Positions 33,933 to 42,620 of a stretch of DNA of 64,000 nt are shown in pieces. Made by a program: the position numbers and the translations under genes. Each line of letters starts with the position of its first letter. Within the stretch, counting starts at the first letter, position 1. This DNA is from JACVRW01 sp963814095 (GTDB lineage: Bacteria; Actinomycetota; Thermoleophilia; Solirubrobacterales; Thermoleophilaceae): NCBI GenBank assembly GCA_963814095.1, contig CAWFBT010000016.1:1-64000 (forward strand). Direction: 5' to 3'. The notes under the pieces were generated by a model. It had not been told where the DNA came from and ran no database searches. It saw only the letters and a list, made by a program, of their open reading frames with translations.

Positions 33933-34093
33933 CGTACTCCTTGCATGCCGCGCCCCCGCCGACGCGGACAACGCCTGCGCGCCATGTTTGCGAACCGCTG
34001 GCCAGACGTAGCCAAGATCTATCCGCACTCGGAACGTTTGAGCATGCGCTAGCGCGGTGGCAGCGTTCCGCCTCGGAAGCGGACACGGGAAAA

Positions 34094-34167
<74 letters not shown>

Positions 34168-34193
34168 GGCGGCCGAGTCTAGTATCAGCGCCC

Positions 34194-34544
34194 GTGGATC
34201 CCCGGCTCTTCTGGAAGTCGCTGCTGGTTCAGGCCGCTTTCGTGGGCGTCCTGTTCGCGATCCTGATTGCGCTGCCGCTCGGGGACGACTTCTTCGAGGA
34301 CTACGGCTGGATCACCGGGCCGGTCGCGTGGTTTGGCTGCTCGGTGCTGACCGCGCGCGTGCTCGTCATACCGGTCGGCTACGTGCTCTTCTCGGCGATC
34401 GCCGCCGGGGTCTGCGGAACGATCGTGTTGCTCGTCGCCAGCCACTGGGCCGGCATGGTCGTGGCCCTGCTCGTCTTCGCCGCCTCGAACGCGACCTATG
34501 ACCCGGACGCGGTCGAGGAGGACTACGACCCGGCGCCTAGGTGA
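34194..34544 (+). CDS. Small hypothetical membrane protein
   Basis: 116 residues from GTG 34194 with four hydrophobic segments (LVQAAFVGVLFAILIALPL; GPVAWFGCSVLTARVL; GYVLFSAIAAGVCGTIVLLV; MVVALLVFAASNA) and an acidic tail. Not recognised. Its stop overlaps that of the convergent membrane protein by eight bases. Confidence 0.65.
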   Translation: MDPRLFWKSLLVQAAFVGVLFAILIALPLGDDFFEDYGWITGPVAWFGCSVLTARVLVIPVGYVLFSAIAAGVCGTIVLLVASHWAGMVVALLVFAASNATYDPDAVEEDYDPAPR

Positions 34545-35244
34545 AGGCGTTCACCGCGCGCGCCACCACGAGCCCGAACAGGGCGAGCGCCACGGTTGAC
34601 TGAACGACCATCGTGTACTTCGCGCGCAGCGTCAGCGGCATCACGTCGGTCGGGCTGAAGGCCGTCGCGTTCGTGAAGCCGAGGTGGAGGTAGTCGAGGA
34701 ACACTGGTCGCCAGCCGGGCCGGGCGAGCTCGGGACTCATGTGCTGGGTGAACGCGAAGTCCACCGGCCCCGGGTGCCGAGAACGGGCGAGCGGGCCGCC
34801 TCCGTCCAGTAGCCAATAGAGCATCGCGAAGGCGAGGATGTTCCCGAGCCAGACCTCGGCGCCCGACGCGAGCAGCTCGCTGGGGTTCTGAGACACTCCC
34901 GAGCCCTCGATCAGGTCGTGGAGCAGGACCACCGTCGCCCACAGCGCCGCCAGGACGAGCAGCCCCACGATCGCGATCGTCACGCGATGCAGCCGCCGGC
35001 GCTCGGCGGCACCCGTGGGGTTGCTGGTGAGCAGCACGAACAGCAGCACCACCTCGATCGCCGGCACGAGCCAGGGCACGTGCGCCACGCTCTCGTTGGG
35101 GATGTAGATCCTCGCAGCGAGGTTGAGCGCCATGAAGATGAGCAGCGCCGCGAGCGGAGGCCAGCGCGGCTCGCCGAGGTGTTCGTCCATCACATGCGGG
35201 CCGGCGTGCTCGTCCACAGGGGCGGCTTCGCCGTCCAGGACCAT
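34537..35244 (-). CDS. Integral membrane protein with a channel-like C-terminal segment
   Basis: 235 residues with six hydrophobic segments. Before the last helix is the segment LHLGFTNATAFSPTDVMPLT followed by LRAKYTMVVQSTVALALFG. This recalls the pore loop plus inner helix of two-helix channel proteins, but the K-selectivity sequence is not present. DUF1345-type proteins have a similar end, so that family is a candidate. Function unknown. Confidence 0.65.
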   Translation of the reverse strand: MVLDGEAAPVDEHAGPHVMDEHLGEPRWPPLAALLIFMALNLAARIYIPNESVAHVPWLVPAIEVVLLFVLLTSNPTGAAERRRLHRVTIAIVGLLVLAALWATVVLLHDLIEGSGVSQNPSELLASGAEVWLGNILAFAMLYWLLDGGGPLARSRHPGPVDFAFTQHMSPELARPGWRPVFLDYLHLGFTNATAFSPTDVMPLTLRAKYTMVVQSTVALALFGLVVARAVNAFT

Positions 35245-35352
35245 GCGCGCATCGTTCCATAGCGGCAGCGGGTGATTCTCGTGCTCGGCTGCCTGACCTT
35301 CCTGGGAGCCCTGATCCGGATGGCAACCCTGCCGGTGCAGCCGGCGACCTAG

Positions 35353-35424
35353 TAGCCCCGACGAGAATCGAACTCGCGCTACGAGAGTGAAAGTCTCGCG
35401 TGCTAACCACTACACCACGGGGCC
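35353..35424 (-). tRNA. tRNA-Glu(UUC)
   Basis: The minus strand folds as a complete 72-nt tRNA: acceptor GGCCCCG/CGGGGCT (first pair G-U, as common in actinobacterial tRNA-Glu), D arm with GTGGTTAGCAC, anticodon loop CTTTCAC with anticodon UUC, and T arm GCGAG-TTCGATT-CTCGT with a G-U pair, discriminator A. Confidence 0.95.
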
Positions 35425-35447
35425 GCGCGCCTAAGTCTAGGCTCGCC

Positions 35448-36149
35448 TCAGTAGGGCGGGACGAAGGCGTCCCAGCGGAGCTCCGGGCGCTGCGCCGGAC
35501 AGCGGAGCACGGCGAGCCCGCCGGTCCCGCTCGGGACTCCCCGTCGCCATCGCCGGGCGCGCCAGCGAAAGCCGTCCGGGAGCGCGCCGGGCTCCAGTGC
35601 GAGGCCGAGGTTGCGCTCCGCGTACGCGACGGCGGTGCGGATGGATGGCATCCACATGTCGTCCATCACGATCAGCCCCTCGGGGCGGACCAGCCGCGTC
35701 ATGAAGTACAGGTCCATGAGCGCCGACTCGAAGCGGTGATCGCCGTCGACGAAGGCGATGTCGAAGCTCCGCCCTACCGACACAAGCCGCGGCAACGCGA
35801 GCTGACTCTCCTCCTCGATGACCTCGACGTGGTCTCGCACACCGGCCTCCTCCAGAGCCATCAGCCCGGCACCGCCCCACGAGGACTCCTGGAACGGATC
35901 GATCGCGAGGTGACTTCCGCCGCGACCGATCACCGCCCGGCAGAAGAACAGCGCAGACATCCCGAGCGCAAGACCGACCTCGATCGTCTGCTCTGCACCT
36001 TCGGCGCTGGCTAGCTCATACAGCGCCTCGCCCTGGTCGCGCTCGATGCTGTGCGGCGAGAGCGCGATCATGTCGCCGCTCCGCGTGGGCACGTGGCCGC
36101 GCGCGTAGGTCTCGGCCAGATGCGCGTTGAGCCGCTCCGCGACGGTCAC
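35448..36149 (-). CDS. Class I SAM-dependent methyltransferase
   Basis: 233 residues from GTG 36149. Motif I is TIEVGLALGMSALFFCRA, motif II HLAIDPFQ, motif IV IAFVDGDHRFESALMDLYF followed by LVRPEGLIVMDDMW. This is the Methyltransf_24 class (acidic DGDH motif), which often acts on catechol-like, sugar or small-molecule substrates. It sits between two tRNA genes with no pathway neighbours, so the substrate is open. Confidence 0.82.
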   Translation of the reverse strand: MTVAERLNAHLAETYARGHVPTRSGDMIALSPHSIERDQGEALYELASAEGAEQTIEVGLALGMSALFFCRAVIGRGGSHLAIDPFQESSWGGAGLMALEEAGVRDHVEVIEEESQLALPRLVSVGRSFDIAFVDGDHRFESALMDLYFMTRLVRPEGLIVMDDMWMPSIRTAVAYAERNLGLALEPGALPDGFRWRARRWRRGVPSGTGGLAVLRCPAQRPELRWDAFVPPY

Positions 36150-36162
36150 GCGGAGCCTTCAG

Positions 36163-36478
36163 TGGGTCGCCTGGGACTCGAACCCAGAACCAACGGATTA
36201 ACAATCCCGCACCGGCTCTCACCGGCCGCCGCGGGCGCGGCGTTGCGGGCTGGACCATCTCTTCGCCCTCGGCTCGACGTTAGGGCGGGCGGCGTATGGC
36301 CTCTGAGGGCTCTCCGGATATCCGGGTTGCCTGCTGATTGCCCAATCCCGGGGATTTTCACCATTCGGTACCCACGGGCTCTAAGGGGGTTCCAGCAAAC
36401 AGCCGCCGACCAACCAGCGGTTTCCCGACTGGCGCTCCTTTTCAAAGTCCGCTGCTCTACCAATTGAGCTAACGACCC
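36163..36478 (-). tRNA. tRNA-Lys(UUU) interrupted by a group I intron in the anticodon
   Basis: Exon 1 is 36445-36478 (34 nt: GGGTCGTTAGCTC, D loop, AGCGGACTT) and exon 2 is 36163-36201 (TTAATCCGTTGG through TTCTGGGTTCGAGTCCCAGG to GCGACCCA). Joining them gives a normal tRNA with anticodon loop CUUUUAA, so the identity is Lys(UUU), very close to the classical GGGTCGTTAGCTCA...TGGTAGAGCA form. The break is after nucleotide 34, inside the anticodon. Without splicing, no functional UUU anticodon arm exists. No second tRNA-Lys is in the window. Confidence 0.93.
36202..36444 (-). ncRNA. Group I intron (243 nt, no ORF) in tRNA-Lys(UUU)
   Basis: The exon boundary obeys the rule of a U before the intron and a final G: ACTT/TGAAAAGG ... 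GGATTG/TTAATCC. Core elements are in order. A P2 hairpin is CCAG-UCGGGAAACCG-CUGG. P4 pairs GCUG (plus 36393-36396) with CAGC in Q, GGGCAAUCAGCAGG (36330-36343). R is CAGAGGCCAUACGCC (36291-36305) and S is AAGAGAUGGUCC (36252-36263). P7 pairs GGCCAU with AUGGUC. P8 is CGCCCU/AGGGCG. Two P9-type hairpins close the 3' end. The internal guide GAG can pair with exon CUU with the expected G-U. The layout is like the small tRNA introns of the IC3/Azoarcus type. It is probably self-splicing. Confidence 0.9.
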
Positions 36479-36537
36479 AGCGGCCAATTATGGCGCGTGC
36501 GACGACGGGCGGGTGCTGGGTGCGCCCGGACCCGGCG

Positions 36538-36873
36538 TCAGGCCGCTGCGACTTCGCCGCTAGTCGCCTTCGGCGGCTCCGCCGTAAGCACGGCGTCCAG
36601 CAGACCCGGGAAGCGCCCGTCGAGCTCGTCCTTGCGGAGCGAGAGCATGCGCGTCCGGCCGTCGGGGCGGGTCCTCACCACGCCGGACTCGCGCAGCACG
36701 CGGAAGTGGTGCGAGAGCGTGGCCTTCGAGAGACCCAGATCGAAGGTGCCGCAGGTGCACTCGTCGCGGATCGCGAGCTGTCGGACGATCTGCAACCTGG
36801 CGGGATCGCTGAGGGCGTGGAGCACGCCGGGAAGCTCGAGCTCCGCGCAAGATGGGTGGTGGGGCTCTCTCAT
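36538..36873 (-). CDS. ArsR-family winged-helix regulator
   Basis: 111 residues from ATG 36873. Winged helix: LHALSDPARLQIVRQLAIRD, the recognition region FDLGLSKATLSHHFRVLRES and the wing VVRTRPDGRTRML. Cys residues occur in HPSCAEL and ECTCG, which could form a metal or redox site, but this Cys arrangement is widespread in non-metal members. No obvious target gene is adjacent; purH lies downstream on the same strand. Confidence 0.87.
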   Translation of the reverse strand: MREPHHPSCAELELPGVLHALSDPARLQIVRQLAIRDECTCGTFDLGLSKATLSHHFRVLRESGVVRTRPDGRTRMLSLRKDELDGRFPGLLDAVLTAEPPKATSGEVAAA

Positions 36874-36942
36874 GGAAAAGAAGAAGCCTGCCGCCGCAAC
36901 TCTAGCGACCGTTCGATAGATGTCTAAGCGGCATCTGGACGA

Positions 36943-38541
36943 TCAGTGCCGGAAGTGCCGGCGAGCCGTGAACACCATCGCTACGCCCGCGGCGTCGCAC
37001 GCGTCGACGACCTCGGGATCACGCTGCGAGCCGCCCGGCTGGATGATCGCGCGCACGCCCGCCTCGATCGCGAGCTGCGGCCCGTCGGTGAACGGGAAGA
37101 AGGCGTCGGAGGCCATCACGGCCCCCTCGAGCGGACGCTCCGCCGCGCGCGCCTTGTCGATCGCGATGCGCACCGAGTCGACGCGGCTCATCTGCCCTGC
37201 CCCGAGGCCGACCGTGGCGAGCTCCTTGGCGAGCACGATCGCGTTCGAGCGCACGTGCTTGGCGACGCGCATCGCGAACAGCAGCTCGCCCCACTCCTGC
37301 TCGGTCGGCTTGCGCTCGGTCGCGACGCTCATGTCCTCGCGCAGCTCGAGGCCGGTGTCGCGGTCCTGCACGAGCAGCCCGCCGCGCACGCGCTTGTAGT
37401 CGTGCTCGTTGATCGTCGCCCGGCGGCGTTCCTGGTTGTGGAGGATGCGTACGTTCGGCTTCTGCATCAGGACGTCGAGCGCCTCCTCCGCGTAGCCGGG
37501 CGCGAACACGACCTCGACGAACATCGAGTGCAGCCTCTCGGCCAGCGCGCGGTCGACCGGGCGGTTGAAGCAGAAGACACCGCCGAACGCGCTCACGGGA
37601 TCGGTCGCGAGCGCGCGGTCGAACGCGTCGCTGAGATCCGTGCCGACGGCCGCGCCGCACGGGTTGTTGTGCTTGACGATGGCCGCCGCCGGCAACTCGA
37701 AGTCCTCGACCAGTCTCCGTCCCGACTCGAGGTCGAGCAGGTTGTTGAACGAGAGCTCGCGGCCGTGCAGCTTCGACACCATCGAAAGCAGGTGCGAGCG
37801 CGCGCCGACCTCGGCGTAGTAGGCGGCGCGCTGATGCGGGTTCTCGCCGTAGGGCAGGTCGAGCACCTTCTCGTAAGAGCGCGTGTACTGGGACGGGAAG
37901 TCCTCCTCGCGCTCGGCGAACCAGCGCGAGATGGCGCTGTCGTAGCGCGCCGTGTACGCGAACGCCTCGAGCGCGAGCGTCTGGCGTGTCCGCGACGACA
38001 GCTTGCCGGCGCTCTCCGTGAGCTCCTCGATGACGGCGTCGTAGCTCTCGGGTGAGACGACCACGGCTGTGTAGGCGTTGTTCTTGGCCGCAGCGCGAAT
38101 CAGCGTCGGCCCGCCGATGTCGATGTTCTCGATCACCTCGGCGTCCTCGACGCCGCGCCGGGACGAGACGCGCTCGAACGGATAGAGGTTCACGCACACG
38201 AGGTCGATCGGCTCGATCTCGAGCGAGTTCAGCGTGTCGACGTGCTCCACCTCGGAGCGCACGGCCAGCACGCCGGCATGTATGCGCGGGTTGAGCGTCT
38301 TGACGCGCCCGTCGAGGATCTCCGGGAAGCCCGTGTAGTCCTCGACCGCGCGGGCGTCGATGCCCTCCTCGGCGAGCTCGCGGGCCGTGCCTCCCGTCGA
38401 GACGATCTCGACGCCGAGCTCGGCGAGGCCGCGCGCGAACTCGACGAGGCCGCGCTTGTCGGACACGCTCAGGAGAGCGCGCCTGATTCGCACCTCGCCC
38501 GGGGCGGTCAGCTCGACGCCGCGCGGCTCAGTCTGCGACAT
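36943..38541 (-). CDS. purH: Bifunctional AICAR formyltransferase/IMP cyclohydrolase
   Basis: Intact 532-residue enzyme of the last two steps of IMP synthesis. The N-terminal MGS-like IMP cyclohydrolase domain (RRALLSVSDKRGLVEFARGL, STGGTARELAEEGI, GFPEILDGRVKTLNPRIHAG) covers about residues 18-210. The C-terminal AICAR transformylase domain includes the catalytic KHNNPCG (about residue 285) and AFGGVFCFNRP. It is the last gene of the recQ-purN-purH run and overlaps purN by 14 bp. Cytosolic. Confidence 0.97.
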   Translation of the reverse strand: MSQTEPRGVELTAPGEVRIRRALLSVSDKRGLVEFARGLAELGVEIVSTGGTARELAEEGIDARAVEDYTGFPEILDGRVKTLNPRIHAGVLAVRSEVEHVDTLNSLEIEPIDLVCVNLYPFERVSSRRGVEDAEVIENIDIGGPTLIRAAAKNNAYTAVVVSPESYDAVIEELTESAGKLSSRTRQTLALEAFAYTARYDSAISRWFAEREEDFPSQYTRSYEKVLDLPYGENPHQRAAYYAEVGARSHLLSMVSKLHGRELSFNNLLDLESGRRLVEDFELPAAAIVKHNNPCGAAVGTDLSDAFDRALATDPVSAFGGVFCFNRPVDRALAERLHSMFVEVVFAPGYAEEALDVLMQKPNVRILHNQERRRATINEHDYKRVRGGLLVQDRDTGLELREDMSVATERKPTEQEWGELLFAMRVAKHVRSNAIVLAKELATVGLGAGQMSRVDSVRIAIDKARAAERPLEGAVMASDAFFPFTDGPQLAIEAGVRAIIQPGGSQRDPEVVDACDAAGVAMVFTARRHFRH

Positions 38542-39148
38542 CGATGTGCACCAGCCTCGGGTTCTCGGGATCGACGCTGACCCCGCCCTGTGCGATGAGC
38601 CGCACCGCCCGGGGTAACAGGCGGTGCTCGATCTGATGGACCCGCTCCTCGATCTCCGCGATATCCCGATGGTATGGAAGGTTGAAGGCTTCCTGCAAGA
38701 GAACTGGACCGGTGTCCACCCCCTCGTCGACGAAGTGGACCGTGACGCCGGCCACCTTCACGCCGTACTCGAGCGCCTGCTCGATCGCCCGGACGCCGGG
38801 AAATGCGGGCAGCAGCGCGGGATGGACGTTGATGATGCGGCCTGCGAAGCGGCGAATGAACTCGGGCGTGAGGACCTCCATGAACCCCGCCAGCACGAGC
38901 AGGTCCGGCCGCCGTTCGTCGAGCCAGCCGGCAAGCGCCGCGTCACGCTGCGCGCGCGTGTCGTGGTCGCCGATCGCGAACACCCCGGTCTCGATCCCGG
39001 CGCCCTGGGCGCGCGCGAGCCCGCCCGCCTCCGCTCTGCTTGCGGCCACGGCCACGATCTCGATCCCCTCGCGGCCGTGCACGCTGTCGATCAGCGCCTG
39101 CAGGTTGGTCCCCTCCCCGGAGAGGAGAACCGCGATGTCGAAGCTCAC
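38528..39148 (-). CDS. purN: Phosphoribosylglycinamide formyltransferase
   Basis: 206 residues. GTG 39148 overlaps the recQ stop (GTGA) and gives the usual N-terminus SFDIAVLLSGEGTNLQALID. Catalytic Asn/His are in RIINVHPALLPAFPG (about 108-122), and the folate-site Asp is in VHFVDEGVDTGPVL. Transfers formyl from 10-formyl-tetrahydrofolate to GAR. The C-terminal end overlaps purH, so the two are translationally coupled. Confidence 0.96.
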   Translation of the reverse strand: MSFDIAVLLSGEGTNLQALIDSVHGREGIEIVAVAASRAEAGGLARAQGAGIETGVFAIGDHDTRAQRDAALAGWLDERRPDLLVLAGFMEVLTPEFIRRFAGRIINVHPALLPAFPGVRAIEQALEYGVKVAGVTVHFVDEGVDTGPVLLQEAFNLPYHRDIAEIEERVHQIEHRLLPRAVRLIAQGGVSVDPENPRLVHIDVAD

Positions 39149-40902
39149 GCCGCGACGCGCAACACCGGGTAGGGCCCGCCGCTCGTCTGGAGCCGCCCCT
39201 CGTCGAGGAGCTCGTCGACGCGCGCCAGGATGTCGGCGCGGCGCATGTGCGAGGAGCTGCCGTAACCCGGAAGCCCGTCGTACGAGTTGCGTTGGATCTT
39301 CTTGCTGCGCGAGCCGTGCAGGATCTCCGCGCAGGTGGTTCGCCCGACCGCCGGCCGCGCCCTCGTCGCCACGGCGATGATCGCGTCGTCCAGCCCCGCG
39401 ATCTCGACCGGGTCCGGCGGCGGCGCGACCACCCGGAGCGCCGGGTCGCAGACGTCGCAGCAGCCCGCTGCCGCTGCGGGCGGCTCGGAGCGGTCGCCGA
39501 AGTGGCGCAGGATCGCGAGCCGCCGGCAGCTCTCCTGCTCTACATACGCCCAGATCTCGCGGTACTGACGCCAGCGGGACCGTGCGCCCTCCTCGATCGA
39601 GGCGCGGCACAGCGCCGCCGCGCGGCCGTCGTAGCGGCTCGACACCTTCCCGGCGATCCGGTCCGGCGCCGACGGCGAGGGCGCGATCATCCCCGCGCGC
39701 GTGAGGTGGCCGACGAGCGCGCGCAGGCGCTCGCCGTCTCCGCGTAGCGCCCGCGCCTCGGCGACCGCGTCGAGGGCGTAGCGGCCGTCGCCGTCCGCCG
39801 CCGCCGTGATCCGGTCGGCGAGCCAGCCCGGCAGGTCGGCGTCCATCTCCTCACGCTTGATGAAGTGGACGTGCAGCGCGCGGTCGCGGTTCTCGGCGAG
39901 CAGCAGAGCGCGGGCCGGGAGGCCGTCGCGCCCGGCGCGGCCCGCCTCCTGGTAGTAGGCCTCGAGCGACGACGGCACGCTCGCGTGCACCACCGTGCGC
40001 ACGTTCGGCTTGTCGACGCCCATCCCGAACGCGTTGGTCGCGCAGATGACATCCAGGTCGTCACGGAGGAAGCGGCGCTGCACCTCGGCGCGGCGGCCGC
40101 GGTCGAGCCCCGCGTGGTAGGCCGCGGCCTCGACGCCGAGCGCGGCACTCAGCTCGCGGGCGCGCTCCTCCGATCCAGCGCGCGTGCCGGCATAGACGAT
40201 GGCCGGGCGGGCGTCCTCCGGCCGCAGCGCCTCGATCAGGAGCCGCCCCTTCTCGTGACCGCCGGGCCGCGCCACGCTGAACGAGATGTTCGGGCGGTCG
40301 AAGCCGGTGGCCACCTGAAGCGGATCGCGCAGCCCCAGCCGGCGCACGACGTCGGCCGCCACTCGCGGTGTGGCCGTTGCCGTGGACGCGACGAGCGCGG
40401 ATGCCGACAAGGCGCGGGCGGCGTCGGCCAGCCGGAAGTAGTCCGGCCGGAAGTCGTGGCCCCACTGCGAGACGCAATGCGCCTCGTCCACCACGAACAG
40501 GCCCACGCGCACGCTCGCTCGCATGCGCTCGAGGAAGCCCGGCGCCGCGAAGCGCTCGGGCGCCACGTATAGGAGGCGCAGTTCGCCGCCCGCGGCGCGG
40601 GCGAGCACCTCCGCGTTGCGGCTCGCGTCCTGCTGGGCGTTGACGAGCGCGACCTGCGCGCCGAGCCCGCGTGCCGCGAGTGCCTCGACCTGGTCCTGCA
40701 TCAGAGCGACGAGCGGCGAGACGACGACCGTCAGGTCGTCCCGCAGGAGCGCCGGCAGCTGGTAGCAGAGCGACTTGCCCGAGCCGGTCGGCATCACGAC
40801 CATCACGTCGCGCCCCGCGAGCGCCGCCTCGCACGCCTCGCGCTGGCCCGGGCGGAAGTCGGGGAAGCCGAAGTGGGTGCGCAGCGCAGCGGTCAGGTCC
40901 AT
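39145..40902 (-). CDS. recQ: RecQ-family ATP-dependent DNA helicase
   Basis: 585 residues from ATG 40902 (the frame extends to 40962). Helicase motifs: motif 0 FGFPDFRPGQREA, Walker A MPTGSGKS, DEAH in FVVDEAHCVSQWGHDFRPDY (with the aromatic-rich loop), TATATPRVAADVV, and motif VI QEAGRAGRDG. The C-terminal zinc site is partly seen as CRRLAILRHFGD ... CCDVCDP. A winged-helix and HRDC-like tail is short: the protein ends about 90 residues after the Cys cluster with LDDAIIAVATRA and RRADILARVDELLDEGRLQ. It unwinds recombination intermediates. Its position directly upstream of, and overlapping, purN is unusual. Confidence 0.93.
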   Translation of the reverse strand: MDLTAALRTHFGFPDFRPGQREACEAALAGRDVMVVMPTGSGKSLCYQLPALLRDDLTVVVSPLVALMQDQVEALAARGLGAQVALVNAQQDASRNAEVLARAAGGELRLLYVAPERFAAPGFLERMRASVRVGLFVVDEAHCVSQWGHDFRPDYFRLADAARALSASALVASTATATPRVAADVVRRLGLRDPLQVATGFDRPNISFSVARPGGHEKGRLLIEALRPEDARPAIVYAGTRAGSEERARELSAALGVEAAAYHAGLDRGRRAEVQRRFLRDDLDVICATNAFGMGVDKPNVRTVVHASVPSSLEAYYQEAGRAGRDGLPARALLLAENRDRALHVHFIKREEMDADLPGWLADRITAAADGDGRYALDAVAEARALRGDGERLRALVGHLTRAGMIAPSPSAPDRIAGKVSSRYDGRAAALCRASIEEGARSRWRQYREIWAYVEQESCRRLAILRHFGDRSEPPAAAAGCCDVCDPALRVVAPPPDPVEIAGLDDAIIAVATRARPAVGRTTCAEILHGSRSKKIQRNSYDGLPGYGSSSHMRRADILARVDELLDEGRLQTSGGPYPVLRVAA

Positions 40903-41022
40903 GAGCGGAAGCGGATCCACACTAGCGCCGCTCGCGGAGGGAGCGGCCGGGCCTTTGCACACCTGTTACGCAGGTCGCAGAGAAGTTACGAACGCGGCGC
41001 TTGCCAGCCGCCCGCCCCGCAT

Positions 41023-41068
41023 CGATTGAAGGCTTTGCGGGGGCCCAACCACCCAAATCCTTCAATCG
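41023..41068 (-). terminator. Long stem-loop downstream of purF, made of two inverted REP-like units
   Basis: The arms 41023-41037 and 41054-41068 (CGATTGAAGGCTTTG and CAAATCCTTCAATCG) pair at 14 of 15 positions around a 16-nt loop. The stem begins 10 nt after the purF stop and ends about 120 nt before recQ. No U-tract follows, so it may be a 3'-end stabiliser rather than an intrinsic terminator. The right arm's CCTTCAATCG is also found at 10549-10574. Confidence 0.6.
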
Positions 41069-41077
41069 GTCGGAGCG

Positions 41078-42508
41078 TCAGCGGCGCAGCACGGCGAGCT
41101 CCTCGAGCGCGAACTTGCCGTTGGCAGCGGAGCTGCGCTCGAGCGGGTACTCGCCGGAGAAGCAGGCGTCGCAGTGGGTCTCGCGCGTCGAGCGGATCGC
41201 CTCGTAGATGCCCTCGAGCGACAGGTAGCGCAGCGAGTCGCAGCCGAGCTCCTCGGCCACCTCGTCGGGAGTGCGGCCGTGGGCGACCATCTCCTGCGTC
41301 GTCGACATGTCGATGCCGTAGTGGCACGGGTGGCGGATCGGCGGCGCCGAGATGCGCATGTGTATCTCGAGCGCGCCCGCGTCGCGCAGCATCTGAACGA
41401 TCTGGCGAGTCGTGTTGCCGCGCACGATCGAGTCGTCGACGACGACGAGCCGCTTGCCCTCGACCACCTCGCGCAGCGGGTTGAACTTCATCCGCAGGCC
41501 GTGCCGGCGCAGCTCCTGGCCGGGCTGGATGAACGTGCGCGCCACGTAGCGGTTCTTGATCAGCCCGTCGTCGCGCGGGATGCCGGACGCCTTCGAGTAG
41601 CCCGAGGCCGCGGGGTTGCCCGAATCGGGAACCGCGATCACGACGTCGGCGTCGACGGGCGCCTCGCGCCAGAGGATCTCGCCCATCTTGCGGCGCGAGA
41701 CCTGCGTGCGGTTGCCCTCCAGGATCGAGTCGGGGCGCGCGAAGTAGATGTGCTCGAAGACGCAGAAGGCGCGCCGCTCGGATTCGACGAGCTGGCGCGT
41801 CTCGATCCCGCCCTTGCCCAGCGAGATCATCTCGCCGGGCTGCACCTCGCGCAGGAGCTGGGCGCCGATGATGTCGAGCGCGCAGCTCTCCGACGCAACG
41901 CAGTAGTGCTCTCCGACCATGCCTAGGGCGAGCGGGCGCAATCCGGCCGGGTCGCGGAAGGCGACGACCGCCTCCTTCGTCATCACGACTGTCGAGAAGG
42001 CTCCCTCGAGCCGCGGCATCACGTCCGCGAGCGCGTCCTCGATGCCCTCGGCCTCGTGCGTCGACAGCAGCGCCGCGATGATCTCGGAATCGGAGGTGCC
42101 GCGGAACTGGACGCCGCGCTCGCTCAGCTCGGCGTGCAGCTCGACCGCGTTGGTGAGGTTGCCGTTGTGCGCGAGCGCGACCTGGCGGCGGTCGGAGCGC
42201 CAGACCGGCTGGGCGTTCTCCCAGGCCGAGGAGCCGGTCGTCGAGTAGCGCACGTGCCCAACCGCCATCTCGCCCTGGAGGGCGCGCAGCTTCTCCTCGT
42301 CGAACACCTGTGAGACGAGCCCGACGTCGCGCACGGTCATGATCTGACTGCGCTCGCAGACCGCGATGCCCGCCGACTCCTGCCCGCGGTGCTGGAGCGC
42401 GAACAGGGAGAAGTAGGCGAGGCGGGCGACGTCCATGTCGGGCGCGTAGACGCCGAAGACGCCGCACTCGTCGCGAGGTCCGTCGCGATGGTCGAGCTCA
42501 GGGTTCAT
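41078..42508 (-). CDS. purF: Amidophosphoribosyltransferase
   Basis: 476 residues. First committed enzyme of purine synthesis: PRPP plus glutamine to phosphoribosylamine. After a 14-residue propeptide the N-terminal nucleophile starts at CGVFGVYAP, so self-processing is expected. The class II glutaminase domain (YFSLFALQHRGQESAGI; GHVRYSTTG) is followed by the PRPP motif VVVDDSIVRGNTT (about 350). Cysteines in HPCHYGIDM and THCDACFSGEYP fit the iron-sulfur type as in Bacillus PurF. It has its own 5' gap of about 112 bp after the lipoprotein gene. Confidence 0.97.
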   Translation of the reverse strand: MNPELDHRDGPRDECGVFGVYAPDMDVARLAYFSLFALQHRGQESAGIAVCERSQIMTVRDVGLVSQVFDEEKLRALQGEMAVGHVRYSTTGSSAWENAQPVWRSDRRQVALAHNGNLTNAVELHAELSERGVQFRGTSDSEIIAALLSTHEAEGIEDALADVMPRLEGAFSTVVMTKEAVVAFRDPAGLRPLALGMVGEHYCVASESCALDIIGAQLLREVQPGEMISLGKGGIETRQLVESERRAFCVFEHIYFARPDSILEGNRTQVSRRKMGEILWREAPVDADVVIAVPDSGNPAASGYSKASGIPRDDGLIKNRYVARTFIQPGQELRRHGLRMKFNPLREVVEGKRLVVVDDSIVRGNTTRQIVQMLRDAGALEIHMRISAPPIRHPCHYGIDMSTTQEMVAHGRTPDEVAEELGCDSLRYLSLEGIYEAIRSTRETHCDACFSGEYPLERSSAANGKFALEELAVLRR

Positions 42509-42620
42509 CTCAGGGGCGGCAGGCGACCGATGCGGAGTCCCGAGACCGCCGGCGGGCGTGGTCCCTGCCACCGGTTCGAGGGTACCAGCGGGGGCCGTCG
42601 GCTCCCGGCCGCTCCGCGCG

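Noticed and set aside
36146..36487. 113-residue minus-strand frame across the tRNA-Lys region
   Set aside because: It reads through both tRNA exons and the intron; the RNA structures explain the sequence fully. It is also not a homing endonuclease.
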